From Pseudarthrobacter enclensis (GTDB lineage Bacteria; Actinomycetota; Actinomycetes; Actinomycetales; Micrococcaceae): DNA of 64,000 nt. A program made the translations under genes and the position numbers. The DNA is taken from NCBI RefSeq assembly GCF_030811655.1, contig NZ_JAUSRE010000002.1:124001-188000 (forward strand), written 5' to 3'. Under the pieces are notes generated by a model, which was given only the letters and a program-made list of their open reading frames with translations, ran no database searches and was not told the DNA's origin. Below, piece by piece: positions 1 to 8,680 of the stretch (the stretch's first letter is position 1; each line of letters begins with the position of its first letter).

Positions 1-1
1 G

Positions 2-1168
2 TGCTTCGGCGGCGCCAGCCTGGTGGCCGTCCTCTGGGCACTGTTCGGCTACTCCATGGCCTTCGGCAACTCCGTGGGCGGCCTGGGCCTGATCGGTGAC
101 GTCACCGAATTCCCCGGCATGGGGCAGATGCTCGCCAAGGACGATTCGGCGTCCATCCCGCTCATCCTGTTCGCCGCATTCCAGCTGTTCTTCGCCTGCG
201 TCACTACGGCGCTGGTTGCCGGGGCGGCAGCCGGCCGCATGAAGTTCGGCGCCTGGATGGTGTTCGCCGGCATCTGGGCCACCGTGGTCTACTTCCCTAT
301 CGCGCACTGGGTGTTCGCGTTCGACTCTGCGGACGGCAGCACGGTGGGCGGCTGGATCGCCAACGGCATCAAGGCCATCGACTTCGCCGGCGGCACCGCG
401 GTGCACATGAACGCCGGCGCCGCCGCCCTGGCCCTGGCACTGGTCCTGGGCAAGAGCTCCGGCTGGCCCAAGGTTGAACACGCCAAGCCGCACAGCCGTC
501 CCCTGGTCCTGGTGGGCGCAGGCCTGCTGTGGGTGGGCTGGTTCGGCTTCAACGCCGGCTCCGCGCTCGCCGCCGGCCAGTCCGCGGCCGTGGTCTTCCT
601 CAACACCGCCGTCGCAGCCTCCGCCGGCCTGCTTGCCTGGGCCCTCGTGGAGCGGGTCCGCCACGGCGCCGCCACCAGCATGGGCGCCGCGTCCGGCCTG
701 ATCGCCGCGCTGGTGGCCATCACACCGGCCTGTGGCGCCGTCAGCCCGCTGGGCGCCCTGGCCATCGGCGCCATCGCCGGGGCCGTCTGCTCCCTGGCCA
801 TCGAGTGGAAGTTCCGGCTGGGCTTCGACGATTCGCTTGATGTCGTGGGCGTCCACCTCGTCGGCGGCATCCTTGGCACCCTTTTGATCGGCCTCTTCGC
901 CACGGACAAGGCCCCGAACGGCGTCAGCGGCCTGTTGTACGGCGGCGGCTTCAACCTGCTCGGCGTCCAGGCGATCGCCACCGTCAGCGTCCTGGCCTAC
1001 TCCTTCGGTGTCACCTGGGTCCTTGCGAAGGTCCTGGACAAGGCCATGGGCGGCCTGCGCATCAAGCCCGAGGACGAACTGCGCGGCATCGACCTCGCAG
1101 CCCACTCCGAGCTGGCCTACCTGATGGACGAGGACCCGGTGGAACTGGGCTCGCCCCAGCGGGTCTAG
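2..1168 (+). CDS. amt: Ammonium transporter (Amt family), 5'-truncated by the window edge
   Basis: Membrane channel for ammonium uptake. The frame is open from base 2 and no start lies in the window; a GTG at 23 is internal, because conserved Amt sequence (GYSMAFG) follows at once and residues before it also fit. Visible family marks are GGTAVHMNAG and DDSLDVVGVHLVGG, whose histidines (codons 404-406 and 854-856) match the twin-His pair of the Amt pore. About ten hydrophobic segments remain, followed by a charged cytosolic tail. Any glnK partner or nitrogen-control promoter would lie outside the window. The family call is firm; the missing N-terminus is probably 40-60 residues. Confidence 0.93.
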   Translation, partial: CFGGASLVAVLWALFGYSMAFGNSVGGLGLIGDVTEFPGMGQMLAKDDSASIPLILFAAFQLFFACVTTALVAGAAAGRMKFGAWMVFAGIWATVVYFPIAHWVFAFDSADGSTVGGWIANGIKAIDFAGGTAVHMNAGAAALALALVLGKSSGWPKVEHAKPHSRPLVLVGAGLLWVGWFGFNAGSALAAGQSAAVVFLNTAVAASAGLLAWALVERVRHGAATSMGAASGLIAALVAITPACGAVSPLGALAIGAIAGAVCSLAIEWKFRLGFDDSLDVVGVHLVGGILGTLLIGLFATDKAPNGVSGLLYGGGFNLLGVQAIATVSVLAYSFGVTWVLAKVLDKAMGGLRIKPEDELRGIDLAAHSELAYLMDEDPVELGSPQRV

Positions 1169-1255
1169 CTCAGGCAGGAACCACCACACACTGCCGGGCG
1201 CCCGCCTGCTGGGGGCGGCGCACGGCACCTGATTTACCAGTCCCAGCGCACGAAC

Positions 1256-1315
1256 AGGGCCAAACCTTGGACCGGTGCCGGCAGCAGCCGGCTTATAGTT
1301 CCAGGGTTTGGCCCT
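1256..1315 (+). terminator. Two-tier hairpin after amt (terminator or structured RNA)
   Basis: An 11-bp perfect inverted repeat (AGGGCCAAACC at 1256-1266 with GGTTTGGCCCT at 1305-1315) encloses a second stem GCCGG/CCGGC. No long T-run follows, so it is not a classic intrinsic terminator. It lies about 90 bp after the amt stop and could end that transcript or be a small structured RNA. Confidence 0.4.
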
Positions 1316-1396
1316 TCGTTGTTCCCCCGCACCCTTATCCCGCAGGGACGATCGACGCGCATATGAAGAGGCGCGGCGCGTATTATCCCGCGCTGC

Positions 1397-1483
1397 GCAG
1401 ATGTGCGCCGCGGAGCGGAAGGTGTGCGTCGAAACTGCAGACGCGCGTCGAGAGCGGACATGCGGGCGTCGAATCCGGACGCC
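1397..1483. repeat. Degenerate tandem repeats with a GCGTCGA core, period about 20 bp
   Basis: In the 324-bp gap between amt and the helicase gene, the core GCGTCGA recurs at about 1426, 1444 and 1466, each followed by a short spacer and a GGAC/AGAC-like end. A more diverged unit, GTGCGCCGCGG, precedes them. The period is near 19-20 bp. No convincing gene is present in the gap; its remaining bases show only the hairpin at 1256-1315. Confidence 0.45.
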
Positions 1484-1492
1484 CAGCCGGCA

Positions 1493-4400
1493 CTACTCCT
1501 TGAAGAGCCCCGCCAGGTCCTCGGCGGTGATGGCGCCGCCGGTCAGGGCATCGCCCTCCATCACGTCCGCGAACAGCTGCGACTTCCGGGTCTTCAGCGC
1601 CATGACCTTTTCCTCGATGGTGTCCTTGGCCACCAGCCGGTACACCATCACGTTGCGCGCCTGGCCGATCCGGTGGGTCCGGTCCACGGCCTGCGCTTCG
1701 GATGCCGGGTTCCACCAAGGATCGAGCAGGAAGACGTAGTCGGCCTCCGTCAGGTTGAGCCCGAAACCGCCGGCCTTCAACGAGATCAGGAACACCGGTG
1801 CCGTGCCGTTCTTGAACTCGCTCACCACATCGGCGCGGTTCCGCGTGCCGCCGTCGAGGTAGCAGTACTCGATCTCCTCCTGGTCCAGCCGCTCCCGGAC
1901 CTTGCCGAGGAAACCGGTGAACTGGCTGAAGATCAGTGCCCGGTGCCCCTCTGCCACCAGGTCCTCGAGCTGCTCGAACAGGACATCCAGCTTGCTGGAG
2001 CGAACAGCCGAGAGCGAGGGGTCCACCAGCGAAACGTCCAGGCTCAGCTGCCGCAGCAGGGTCAGCGACTGGAAGATGGTGAACCGGTTCTTGTTGACGT
2101 CCTCGATCAGACCCAGGATCTTCTGCCGCTCACGCTGCAGGTGGGTCTGGTACACCTTCTGGTGGCGCGGGTTGAGCACCACTTCCAGGACCTGCTCCTG
2201 CTTGGGCGGCAGGTCCTTGATCACCTGGTCCTTGGTGCGGCGCATCATCAGCGGCCGCACGCGGCGGCGGAGCTTCTCCAGCTGCCCCTTGTCCCCATTC
2301 TTCTCCACGGGCTTCTGGTAGTACTCGGCGAAGCGCTTGGGGCTGGAGAACAGGCCGGGCGCCACGATGGACGTCAGCGCCCAGAACTCCATCAGGTTGT
2401 TCTCCAGCGGGGTTCCCGTGATGGCCAGCTTGAACGCGGCAGGCAGCTTCCGGGCGCACTGGTAGGCCTTGGACTGGTGGTTCTTCACGAACTGCGCCTC
2501 GTCCAGCACCAGCCCGTTCCACGAACGGGAGGCGTAGGACTCGTAGTCGATGCGGAACAGGGCATAGGAGGTGATCACGATATCTGCCCCGCCCAGAGCC
2601 TCCGCCACATCCTGGCCGTTCTTGGCAAAGGTTTCGCCGACGGTCCGCACGGTCAGCCAGGGCGCGAACCGCGCCGCTTCCGCCGCCCAGTTGCCCACCA
2701 CGCTGGTGGGCGCCACCACCAGGAAAGGCGCGACGCCGGCCGCCCGGGTTCCAGAGGCAGCGGCAGCACCGTCGTCGGGCGTCTCCAGGGACGCAGCAGC
2801 CGCGACAGCCAGCTCCTTCGCCGCGCACATCAAAGCCAGCGCCTGCACGGTCTTGCCCAGGCCCATGTCGTCCGCGAGGATGCCGCCCAGCCCGTGCTTG
2901 TACAGGAAGCTGAGCCAGTTGTAGCCCTCCAGCTGGTACGGGCGCAGCTCCGCATTCAACGTCGCGGGCAGCGGAAGCCCGTCCGTTCCGCCCTCCAAAA
3001 GTCCGCCCACCGCGGACCGCCAGGCGGCGGCCTGTTCGTCGACGATTCCCAGCTGTGCCAGTTCGTCCCACAGCCCGGCCTGGAACCGGCTGATCTGCAG
3101 CGGTGCGTCCTTGTTGTCCTGCAGCGACCGCGCTTCTTCAATCAGGGCCCGCAGCTGGTGCAGCTCGGGCAGGTCCAGGGAGAAGTACGCGCCGCTGGGC
3201 AGCAGCATCTTGGTCTGGCCGGCGGCCAAGGCGGAAAATACGGCAGCGAAGGACACCGGCTGGCCTTCCAGCGAAATCTGGATCCCCAGGTCGAACCAGT
3301 CCCGCTGCTCCGTTGCCTTGGTGGAGATCGAGACCACGGGTGCTTCCTCGGCTTCGCGGTAGTCGGCGATGTCGCCCGCCGTCTCCACCTCAACGTCCGG
3401 GGCTTCGCGCAGCCGGGGCAGCACTTCTTCGGTGAAGGCCAGGGTGTCCAGGCCGGCCAGCTCGGCAGAGGCGGCCAGGCGGGGAGTGCCCCAGCCGCCC
3501 GTGGCGGATTCACCCAGTGCCGGAACCACGTCCCACGGGTGGCCGATGCCTTCCAGGATCCGCGACTCGGCGGTGTCGTCGCGGTAGCCCTGGTCGCCCG
3601 GATGCCGCCACAGCGGCTGCGCCGTGACCAGCTTCCCGGCCCGGTAGTGCCACTCCCAGTGCAGCCGCACCCGGTGGTCTGCCCCGTAGTTGGCCAGCAG
3701 CGACAGGGTGGGGACGGCCAGTTCGGGCAGTTCCACGGATTCGTCGCGCGCCGTGACCCGGGCCGTCTGCTTCAGCTTGGGGTAGAAGCCGGTCAGGAAC
3801 CGGGATTCGTCCCTGGACGGGATGTGCAGGGTGCTGCCGGCGGTGACGAACGCCAGCAGTTCCTCGCTCAGCCCGTTCTCCAGGGGTGCCAGCGTGATGG
3901 CCCCGTTGGGGTCGGGGACTCCGGGCAGCGCCGCCTCGCCTGAGGTGAGGAAGATTCCGTGCGCGGGGCGCCCAATCGTGCCCACCGCAGCCGGATCAAC
4001 CTCTTCACCCTCCACGGTGATGGTTGGTGAAAGTTCCAGGCCGCCGTCGGAAGTTGCGGCCCCGCCTTCCGCGCTTGTGGGTGCAGCCTGGTCAGCTACG
4101 GGAGCGCCGTATCGTCGCAGGGACAGCCCGACGGCGGCCGGGGCCCCGGCAACGCGGACCGGTTCGGTGCCCCGCGAGTGGACCAGCGCGAGGCCTATCT
4201 TCCGGGCATCGGACAGCAGGCTCCACAGGTTCCTGCCGGCGTAGGAGTTCAGGCTCAGCCACAAACCCGCGGAGTTGTGCATCCGGCTGGCGGAAGAGGA
4301 ATGGGCGGCCAGGAACTCCTGCAGCCATTCCACGTGGGCCTGGTTCGATTCGCGCCGGAAATTCACGTAGCTGAGGGTGTTCCACGAAACGTCGCCACGG

Positions 4401-5035
4401 ATCCACTTACCTTTGGCACCCATGATGACGGGCCGGACCTTGAGCTGCCGGACACCGCGGACCGGATCCCGGCGTCCCGTATAGGAGAAGTGGGGTGGCG
4501 GTTCCTCAATTTCGAACTGCAGTGCCAGGGGAACGCCGCTGGTCGAGGAGGGGGAACCGGGCTGGGAGATGAGCGGACCCAGGGCCTGCTCCCAGTCGGA
4601 AAGTGCGGCCGCAGGGGCACGGGAAACCTGCGTTGCGGCGGACGGTGCCAGCAGTTGCACCCTTACTGACGGGCTGTCCTCGGCTGCGAAGAGCAGGGCG
4701 GCCACGTGCTTGCAGTCCTTGCGCACGGGGCAGCTGCACACGCCCACGGTGCAGCTCCAGCCGGCCCCCCTTCGGACCAGCTTGGCCGTGGTGGAGTACG
4801 GCAGCTCCGCTCCGCCCCGGACCTTTCCCAGCAGGAGCCCGGTGCCGCCGTCGAACGATATGCCCGAGACCCTGCCCGCCATGGCGTACGCCAGCCCGGC
4901 CGCCAGGGAGCGGTCGTTGATGGCGGGTGTCTGTATTGCCAGGTCCGCACTTTCGTCCGGTTGGGATGGCATGGTGAGCGCTACTTTCGGCAGGCCACGG
5001 CGGAGCCGGGTCCGGTGGGTGGTTATCTGATCCAT
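1493..5035 (-). CDS. SNF2-family DEAD/DEAH helicase with SWIM zinc finger
   Basis: Predicted ATP-dependent DNA translocase of the bacterial SNF2/RapA-like group. A SWIM finger (CSCPVRKDCKH, CxCx5CxH) sits near the N-terminus. The SNF2 core has GDDMGLGKT-like motif I (ADDMGLGKT), DEAQ as motif II and SGTPLE-like motif III (TGTPLEN). The helicase C domain holds LIFSQFTGFL and the HRIGQ motif. The start is uncertain: ATG at 5035 is used here and ATG at 4972 is equally plausible; neither has a clear ribosome site. It is divergent from the DUF4375 gene by about 150 bp. Substrate and role (repair, transcription recycling) are not shown by the sequence. Confidence 0.9.
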   Translation of the reverse strand: MDQITTHRTRLRRGLPKVALTMPSQPDESADLAIQTPAINDRSLAAGLAYAMAGRVSGISFDGGTGLLLGKVRGGAELPYSTTAKLVRRGAGWSCTVGVCSCPVRKDCKHVAALLFAAEDSPSVRVQLLAPSAATQVSRAPAAALSDWEQALGPLISQPGSPSSTSGVPLALQFEIEEPPPHFSYTGRRDPVRGVRQLKVRPVIMGAKGKWIRGDVSWNTLSYVNFRRESNQAHVEWLQEFLAAHSSSASRMHNSAGLWLSLNSYAGRNLWSLLSDARKIGLALVHSRGTEPVRVAGAPAAVGLSLRRYGAPVADQAAPTSAEGGAATSDGGLELSPTITVEGEEVDPAAVGTIGRPAHGIFLTSGEAALPGVPDPNGAITLAPLENGLSEELLAFVTAGSTLHIPSRDESRFLTGFYPKLKQTARVTARDESVELPELAVPTLSLLANYGADHRVRLHWEWHYRAGKLVTAQPLWRHPGDQGYRDDTAESRILEGIGHPWDVVPALGESATGGWGTPRLAASAELAGLDTLAFTEEVLPRLREAPDVEVETAGDIADYREAEEAPVVSISTKATEQRDWFDLGIQISLEGQPVSFAAVFSALAAGQTKMLLPSGAYFSLDLPELHQLRALIEEARSLQDNKDAPLQISRFQAGLWDELAQLGIVDEQAAAWRSAVGGLLEGGTDGLPLPATLNAELRPYQLEGYNWLSFLYKHGLGGILADDMGLGKTVQALALMCAAKELAVAAAASLETPDDGAAAASGTRAAGVAPFLVVAPTSVVGNWAAEAARFAPWLTVRTVGETFAKNGQDVAEALGGADIVITSYALFRIDYESYASRSWNGLVLDEAQFVKNHQSKAYQCARKLPAAFKLAITGTPLENNLMEFWALTSIVAPGLFSSPKRFAEYYQKPVEKNGDKGQLEKLRRRVRPLMMRRTKDQVIKDLPPKQEQVLEVVLNPRHQKVYQTHLQRERQKILGLIEDVNKNRFTIFQSLTLLRQLSLDVSLVDPSLSAVRSSKLDVLFEQLEDLVAEGHRALIFSQFTGFLGKVRERLDQEEIEYCYLDGGTRNRADVVSEFKNGTAPVFLISLKAGGFGLNLTEADYVFLLDPWWNPASEAQAVDRTHRIGQARNVMVYRLVAKDTIEEKVMALKTRKSQLFADVMEGDALTGGAITAEDLAGLFKE

Positions 5036-5184
5036 CTTAGTTCGCCGTACGGCACGCCCCTGCCGGAGCCTCCCAGGACAGCCCCGAAAACTTCGCTTGC
5101 CGTTCATGTCCTCCACGCTGCCCGCGTGAACCTGTGGCCGTAGCGTGAAAGCGTCCCGCGCACCACCACCCGGCAAGGATTCCC

Positions 5185-5739
5185 ATGAACCCCATCCACC
5201 AGCCCGTCATCCTCACCAGCAGCAGCGTCGAAGGCAGGGACGAGGAGGTGGTGGAGGTGAACGCGGCCATCGTCGACGCCCTCCACCATGCCCTCCCCGG
5301 CGCGGAGCTGTCCCCGGTGGCTGTCCGCAGCTACTTCGTGGATTTCTACCTTTCGCAGGCGCTTGAGGGTGGATTCGCGCAGTACACCGCGATGGCCGGC
5401 GGCAGGCTGGGCACTGACAGGCTGGTCCGCGAAGGGATGGCGGCCATGGGCGCCACAGCACATCTGGAACTTTTCGAGCGCGCGGTAGACGCGTGCGACG
5501 CACCGAAAGACGCCCTGCGCATCGGGGAGCTTGACCGCGAATTTGAGGAGCTGCTGGAACGCGAAAACATTACCGCCCTCAATGCCCGCTGGCTGCGCGG
5601 CCAGCCCGACCTGCTGGTGCTCGACGACGAGGAGGTTGGCCCGTACATCCAGCGGCTGGCGGTCCTTTTCGCGGACCCGGCAGACCAGGGCGCCACCCGG
5701 GACAAGCCAGCGGAAATAATAAATTCGGGACGTCCGTAA
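5185..5739 (+). CDS. DUF4375-like protein
   Basis: 184-residue soluble protein with no signal peptide. The region reading VRSYFVDFYLSQALEGGFAQ resembles the core of DUF4375 (DMP19-like) proteins, where an aromatic stretch is followed by NGGF or a similar turn. The rest is helical and acidic, with a charged C-terminal half (FEELLERENITALNARW). An AAGGA ribosome site lies about 8 nt before the ATG. Function is unknown. It stands alone between the divergent helicase gene and a secreted protein gene. Confidence 0.65.
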   Translation: MNPIHQPVILTSSSVEGRDEEVVEVNAAIVDALHHALPGAELSPVAVRSYFVDFYLSQALEGGFAQYTAMAGGRLGTDRLVREGMAAMGATAHLELFERAVDACDAPKDALRIGELDREFEELLERENITALNARWLRGQPDLLVLDDEEVGPYIQRLAVLFADPADQGATRDKPAEIINSGRP

Positions 5740-5826
5740 CTTTTCCGCTACCACAGGCGATGTAGTCCGTGATGGGCCCGCCCGGCGGGCCCAATCCGAT
5801 GTGTTGTCTAGGTTTGGAGAAGTCAT

Positions 5827-6513
5827 ATGTCTGTGTTCACCGTTCTCGCCACCAGCAAAGTCGCCGCCGGAGTCCTGGCCGCCGGAACCCTGGCCGTAGG
5901 AGGCACCGGCGCCGCCGCCATCTCGGGCGTCCTCCCCACCCAGGCCCAGCAGACCGCCCACGAACTCTTCGGTGCACCCGCCCCCAAGATTGCAGCCGAC
6001 GCAGCTTCCGACGCTCAGGCCACCCCGGCCCCGACCGCAACCGCGGCGGTCACCGATGCGGCAAAGGCAGACGCCACCGACAAGGCTTCCGCCACGGCTG
6101 AGGCCTCGGACGACAAGGCCAGCGCAGAGGCAACCGAATCGGCAAAGGCCGGCACCGCCGTTGACGCCGCAGGTCCGGCAGCCTTTGGCCTGTGCACCGC
6201 CTTCACCCACGGTGGCCTGGACGCTTCCTCCAAAGCGTTCTCCTCACTGTCCATCGCGGCCCACGGTGATGCGAACATCAAGAGCTACTGCACCGACGTC
6301 GTGGCCAAGGCCGATGCCGCAGCCAAGGCCGGAGCCGAAGCCAAGGGCTCCGCTTCCGTCCAGCTGGAAAAGCCGGCTGTTCCCTCCGCTCCGGCAGTGC
6401 CCGCAGTTCCGGCCGTTCCGGCTGTCGGCGGCGAGACCGCTGTTCCCGCCGTTCCGGCTGTTCCCGCTGTGGGCGGCGGCACGGTCCACGCGCCGTCGGT
6501 TTCCACCCGCTAA
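5827..6513 (+). CDS. Secreted Ala/Pro-rich protein with PAVPAVP repeats
   Basis: 228 residues. A hydrophobic N-terminal segment (residues about 5-35) looks like a signal peptide or membrane anchor. A long Ala/Thr/Asp/Lys-rich low-complexity stretch follows. The middle motif, FGLCTAFTHGGLD ending in a SYCTDV segment, carries two cysteines. The C-terminal tail is built of PAVPAVPAVG units. I recall this N-terminus and Cys-bearing motif from conserved actinobacterial proteins of unknown role. It lies just upstream of an ECF sigma factor gene, so it may be regulated with it. No enzymatic motif is visible. Confidence 0.6.
   Translation: MSVFTVLATSKVAAGVLAAGTLAVGGTGAAAISGVLPTQAQQTAHELFGAPAPKIAADAASDAQATPAPTATAAVTDAAKADATDKASATAEASDDKASAEATESAKAGTAVDAAGPAAFGLCTAFTHGGLDASSKAFSSLSIAAHGDANIKSYCTDVVAKADAAAKAGAEAKGSASVQLEKPAVPSAPAVPAVPAVPAVGGETAVPAVPAVPAVGGGTVHAPSVSTR
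6376..6483 (+). repeat. In-frame GTTCCGGC-type repeats encoding PAVPAVP
   Basis: The 3' end of the secreted protein gene holds two blocks of the same short unit, each ending in a VGG segment (PAVPAVPAVG, then TAVPAVPAVPAVGG). This looks like duplication by slippage. Such tails are usually exposed, extended Pro-Ala spacers. Confidence 0.7.
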
Positions 6514-6530
6514 GGCACATTGGCTAGTCT

Positions 6531-6554
6531 GGACTGCGGCTGCGGCCGCAGTCC
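6531..6554 (+). terminator. Hairpin after the secreted protein gene
   Basis: A perfect 10-bp stem (GGACTGCGGC / GCCGCAGTCC) with loop TGCG lies 17 nt after the stop codon. No T-run follows, so termination strength is doubtful. The G-rich leader from here to the sigma gene matches no riboswitch I know. Confidence 0.45.
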
Positions 6555-6693
6555 GGGCAGCCGGGTGGTGCGCCCCTTGGGGGAGGTACCCCTGGAAGGC
6601 CCGTAAAGGGCAGCCGGAAGACCGGGGGACTGGCAGTCCGTACCGGAAACCGGGGAAAGGCGTAAGCCGGATCCCGGGATGGAGGAGCCGCAG

Positions 6694-7257
6694 GTGCCGG
6701 ACACTTTGGCCCATAAAGAGATGGACATATTCGACAACGCAGCCGGAGCAGATCCGGCCGCGTTGTTCGCTGCTGCTTACCGAACCTTCGCGGGCCCGGT
6801 GCAGGGATATCTCAAAGCGCGCGGACTCGATGATCCGGAGGCTGTCACCCAGGACGTCTTCATGGCCTTTTACGGCCGGATTGGCTCCCTCACTGGCGGA
6901 ATCCAGGGGGCCAAGTCGCTGATCTTCTCGATCGCCCACGCCCGCATGGTGGACCACTACCGGCGACTGGAACGCAGGCCTCAGCTGACACCGTACGATC
7001 CCCAGTTCGACGGCCGGACCACCCCCTCCGCCGAGGACCATGCAGTGGAACTCACAGACGGAGCCGCAGCCATGCTGGAAGGGCTCAGCGACGAACACCA
7101 GGAAGTCCTGGCCCTCCGCGTCGTGGCGGACCTGTCCATAGAACAGGTCGCCGCCATCATGGGCAAGAGCACCGGAGCCATCAAACAGCTCCAGCGACGG
7201 GCCCTCCAGAACCTGAAAGCACAAACGCTCAAGAGAAACCAGGCGAATCATGAGTGA
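6694..7257 (+). CDS. ECF-type RNA polymerase sigma factor
   Basis: Sigma-70 family regulator of about 187 residues. Region 2 includes DPEAVTQDVFMAFYGRI, and HARMVDHYRRLER is the promoter-melting helix. Region 4 includes EHQEVLALRVVADLSIEQVA and a DNA-recognition helix GAIKQLQRRAL. GTG at 6694 is chosen because GGAGGAG (6681-6687) sits 7 nt before it. The in-frame ATG at 6679 overlaps that site and is less likely. The stop overlaps the next gene's start by 8 nt, so the two are probably translationally coupled. Target genes are unknown. Confidence 0.88.
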   Translation: MPDTLAHKEMDIFDNAAGADPAALFAAAYRTFAGPVQGYLKARGLDDPEAVTQDVFMAFYGRIGSLTGGIQGAKSLIFSIAHARMVDHYRRLERRPQLTPYDPQFDGRTTPSAEDHAVELTDGAAAMLEGLSDEHQEVLALRVVADLSIEQVAAIMGKSTGAIKQLQRRALQNLKAQTLKRNQANHE

Positions 7258-7990
7258 CACCGCAGGATCCCGCACCGAAGGGGCCGTTGACCAGCTCCTG
7301 CTGGAGGCCGGCATGGGCGGCGACGGCCAGCTCCGCGACGCCCTGCTCGACCTGCGTGCCCTTGCAGCCGACGCCCCGGCGCCCTCCGCCGAAATCGCCG
7401 CTTTGATGGCCGGCGCTCCCACCACCGCGCTTCCCGCCGTCGCGTCGACGGTTACCACTGCGCTGCCGGCAACCCGGCCGGCCGACGAACTTGCCGCCCG
7501 CCGCAAGGCCAAGCGCCGCATCACACTGACCACGCTCTCGGTTGCCGCGTCCCTCGCGGCCGGCGGTGCCGTTGCCGCCGCTTCCGACCAGGGCTTCCGC
7601 GATTCCTTTGCCCAGCTGAACCATGCCGTCACCGCTTTCGTGACGGGCTCCGCTGCAACGCCGGGAGGCAACACCGGCCAGGCCCCTGCTCCCCAGCCCG
7701 GAACCACCCGGCCGCCGGCAACCAGCAGCGCGGATGCCGTCCCGCCTGCATCCCCGCCCGCATCGGCACCCTCCGCTGTGGCGCCGTCGGAAGTTCCTGC
7801 GCGGCCGGACAACGCCCCCACCCATGGCGCTGCCGCGCAGAAGCCGGCCGAAGCCCCCGCCGGCCCGTCACTCCCGGCCAACGTCCAAGAGGATGTCAGG
7901 AAGGGCCTGGAACAATCGCCCAAGCTGCCGGTTCCCGTTCCCACGGAAATCCCGCTGCCGGGCAAGTCCCCCGGAATAGCCCTGAAGTAG
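7250..7990 (+). CDS. Probable membrane anti-sigma partner, Pro/Ala-rich
   Basis: 246 residues. The N-terminal half is soluble. One hydrophobic segment around residues 88-108 (TTLSVAASLAAGGAVAAAS) is followed by an extracytoplasmic Pro/Ala-rich tail. Its ATG overlaps the sigma gene in the sequence ATGAGTGA. Position and single-span topology fit an anti-sigma factor, but I see no ZAS zinc motif or other recognised anti-sigma domain. The role is therefore inferred from context. Confidence 0.6.
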   Translation: MSDTAGSRTEGAVDQLLLEAGMGGDGQLRDALLDLRALAADAPAPSAEIAALMAGAPTTALPAVASTVTTALPATRPADELAARRKAKRRITLTTLSVAASLAAGGAVAAASDQGFRDSFAQLNHAVTAFVTGSAATPGGNTGQAPAPQPGTTRPPATSSADAVPPASPPASAPSAVAPSEVPARPDNAPTHGAAAQKPAEAPAGPSLPANVQEDVRKGLEQSPKLPVPVPTEIPLPGKSPGIALK

Positions 7991-8010
7991 GTGTGCCCGG
8001 GGCAGCTGCC

Positions 8011-8547
8011 CTAGTACGCCTGGTTGGCCGCTTTGATCATTGCTCCGGACGGATCCGACAGGTACCACACGCCGCCCACGCCCTGGCCCAGGATGTCGCC
8101 CGGCTTCGTGTCCTTGGCGAAGTAATACAGCGGCATGCCGTTCAGGGTCACCTGCTTCTTGCCGTCCGGGGTGCTGATGGTGCCCAGCTTTCCGGTGACT
8201 CCCTCTGCGGCCGGCGAACCCGAGGCAGTGGTCAGTGGCGGCCACTGGACCAGGCAGGAACCCGTGCAGGCGCTGGTCCCGGAGTCCTTGGTGTCCTTGG
8301 TGAAGAAGTACAGGCTCATTCCCTTCGCATCCACCACAATGCTGCCAGCGGATGAGGACGCCGTTTTGAGGTCGACGGCGGTACTTGCCTTCGATGACGC
8401 CGCAGGGGGTGAGGCGGCGCTGGAACCCGCCGTGCCCGCGGTCCCCGGACTGGTGGCTGCCGGCGTGGTGCCGGCGCTGCTGCCGCAACCGGAAAGGGCT
8501 GCTGCCAGGGCCAGGATGGCAAGGCCTGCCCCGAGATGATGCTTCAT
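8011..8547 (-). CDS. Secreted-repeat lipoprotein (Lipoprotein_15 / COG4315-like)
   Basis: 178-residue lipoprotein. The signal peptide ends in the lipobox LSGC (residues about 19-22) and is followed by a Ser/Ala/Pro linker. Two copies of the secreted repeat follow, recognisable by KGMSLYFFTKDTKDSG..CTG.C...WPP and the later NGMPLYYFAKDTKPGD. Such proteins are common beside ECF sigma/anti-sigma pairs in actinobacteria; their biochemical role is unknown. ATG at 8547 has AAGGAG at proper spacing. Longer upstream starts would place the signal peptide internally. It is divergent from the sigma gene and shares its promoter type. Confidence 0.85.
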   Translation of the reverse strand: MKHHLGAGLAILALAAALSGCGSSAGTTPAATSPGTAGTAGSSAASPPAASSKASTAVDLKTASSSAGSIVVDAKGMSLYFFTKDTKDSGTSACTGSCLVQWPPLTTASGSPAAEGVTGKLGTISTPDGKKQVTLNGMPLYYFAKDTKPGDILGQGVGGVWYLSDPSGAMIKAANQAY

Positions 8548-8629
8548 GGTGTGCTCCTTGGCTGTGCGACTCTGTGGCTGGTTGATTCCCGGGAGGCGTC
8601 GGGCATCGGAACACCGGACGCTATTCCGT

Positions 8630-8657
8630 ACCACGCCGTCCGGGGAAGAATGGTTCA
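8630..8657 (-). promoter_or_regulatory. ECF-type promoter of the lipoprotein gene
   Basis: On the minus strand TGAACC is followed after exactly 16 nt by CGTGGT, ending about 80 nt before the lipoprotein ATG. Both elements and the spacing are the same as on the plus strand at 8681-8708. It resembles the TGAACC-N16-18-CGT consensus I recall for mycobacterial SigL. Confidence 0.75.
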
Positions 8658-8680
8658 CAGGCCGGGTAGGATCCGGCCAT

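Noticed and set aside
1403..3943. 846-residue plus-strand frame opposite the SNF2 helicase gene
   Set aside because: It is a shadow of the helicase gene, whose minus-strand product has clear helicase motifs; the plus product is Gln/Leu/Arg-rich without any family mark.
5740..5765. Short stretch resembling part of purM (CAGGC-ATGTAGTC similarity, about 18 of 21 bases)
   Set aside because: Too short to tell from chance, and the similarity stops at once on both sides; no sign of an attachment site or a purM fragment.
5773..5793. GGGCCCGCC/GGCGGGCCC palindrome before the secreted protein gene
   Set aside because: It has almost no loop and no T-run, so neither a terminator nor a specific operator can be supported.
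6555..6693. G-rich leader before the first ECF sigma gene considered as a riboswitch
   Set aside because: I compared it with remembered cobalamin, c-di-GMP and c-di-AMP cores and found no matching conserved segments.
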